This document shows positions 29,752-30,315 of a DNA stretch of 30,315 bases, piece after piece. This stretch comes from a virus. Under the pieces are notes generated by a model, which saw only the letters and a program-made list of their open reading frames with translations, had not been told where the DNA came from and ran no database searches. The DNA is taken from positions 1 to 30,315 of IMG/VR virus record IMGVR_UViG_3300005519_000309, one strand, 5' to 3'. Every line of letters starts with the position of its first letter. The first letter of the stretch is position 1. Made by a program: the position numbers and the translations under genes.

Positions 29752-30315
29752 CTATTGCAGCCGCGAGCCCTTTGGCAACCGCTTCGCCAGCCACTCGTGC
29801 ACGTCCGCGCGGATGTTGCGGCCTTCCAGCAGGAAGTTCTCGTAGCGGCTCGGCACATACGGCAGGTAGACCAGAGGCATGCCTGCTTCCTCCGGCGTGC
29901 GCGCAGCCTTGCGGTTGTTGCAGACCGCGCATGCGCTCACGAGGTTGGTCCAGGTCCACGGACCTCCGCGCGATTCGGGCAGTACGTGCTCGCACTGCAG
30001 GTCGCGCTCGTGGAAGACGCCTGCGCAGTAGGCACAGGTGTAGCGGTCGCGACGCAGCAGCTTGCTCTTGGTGACGCTCGGAATCACTTCGAAGAGGTTG
30101 ATCTTCGATGCGCCGCGCAGCGCAATGATCGGCGCGACCTCGATGCGCGACTGCACGCCGCGCGCCACGTTGAATCCACCGCGCAGCGTGGCCAGCGGCT
30201 GGTCGCCGTCTTCCCAGGCGACCGAGCCGGTCGCGTAGTGCAACACCGCCTGCTCCAGCGAGATCCAGGCTTGCGGCGTGCCCTGAATATCGAGTTGCAG
30301 GACGTGAGGGTGCAT
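29752..30315 (-). CDS. Chromosomal HNH endonuclease family protein
   Basis: 187 aa; the ATG lies on the last three bases of the window. HNH core: RDRYTCAYCAGVF, CEHVLPESRGG, TWTNLVSACAVCNNRKAARTPEEAGMPL. N-terminal 85 residues (WISLEQAVLHYATGSVAWEDG) are the usual companion of this widespread single-copy chromosomal family, whose substrate is not known. It belongs to the host, not to the prophage. Upstream control lies outside the window. Confidence 0.85.
   Translation of the reverse strand: MHPHVLQLDIQGTPQAWISLEQAVLHYATGSVAWEDGDQPLATLRGGFNVARGVQSRIEVAPIIALRGASKINLFEVIPSVTKSKLLRRDRYTCAYCAGVFHERDLQCEHVLPESRGGPWTWTNLVSACAVCNNRKAARTPEEAGMPLVYLPYVPSRYENFLLEGRNIRADVHEWLAKRLPKGSRLQ

Overview
This window is most of a temperate, lambdoid-type prophage (about positions 1-28676) followed by about 1.6 kb of bacterial chromosome. 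High GC, the gene content and a tRNA-Lys(CTT) attachment site suggest a GC-rich Beta- or Gammaproteobacterium, with Burkholderiales favoured by impression only. The left end of the prophage, including the tail genes and the other att site, lies outside the window.

Layout. (1) 1-7262, minus strand: packaging and head genes. In transcription order these are a small membrane protein, HNH endonuclease, a probable cos gap, small and large terminase, prohead protease, HK97-type major capsid protein, a small protein, portal, and a repeat-containing protein cut by the window edge. (2) 7860-11953, minus strand: an early operon of CII-like activator, 41-aa ORF, replication initiator, primase-helicase, 83-aa protein and a zinc-finger protein in the position of antiterminator Q. 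Every junction overlaps by one or four bases. It ends at a strong terminator. (3) 11955-13403: immunity region with a Cro-like protein facing two tandem XRE repressors. Between cII and cro lies a striking array of nTGC motifs at about 10-bp spacing, containing two perfect TTGC-N6-TTGC sites, the lambda CII recognition pattern.

(4) 13470-22614: a 9-kb accessory region of morons: a PH-like membrane protein, a coupled pair with a DUF1828-like member, a GNAT-like protein, a lipoprotein, a Rap1a/Tai-like periplasmic protein, an OmpA-like protein, a two-helix membrane protein, and a KAP-type P-loop NTPase convergent with an HNH protein. (5) 22615-23247: non-coding or decayed DNA with two DnaA boxes. 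(6) 23248-25111: an AlpA-like regulator and a P22 immI-like module (a divergent Arc-type repressor, a 52-aa Arc/Mnt protein and a BRO-type antirepressor around a shared repeat-rich operator). (7) 25274-28505: a coupled cassette of four uncharacterised proteins, a DUF4224 excisionase-like protein and a tyrosine integrase. (8) 28629-28676: the 3' half of tRNA-Lys(CTT) as the integrase-proximal att site, then the tRNA's terminator and chromosomal genes.

How it would work: integrase and the DUF4224 protein act at tRNA-Lys. Lysogeny is set by the XRE repressors against Cro, with CII probably switching on a plus-strand promoter that runs antisense to cro into the repressor, as lambda pRE does. The Ant module is a second immunity switch. 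The early operon starts replication, possibly at iterons inside the initiator gene, and ends with the Q-like protein, after which the head operon is read through terminators. The morons probably serve exclusion of other phages or alter the host envelope.
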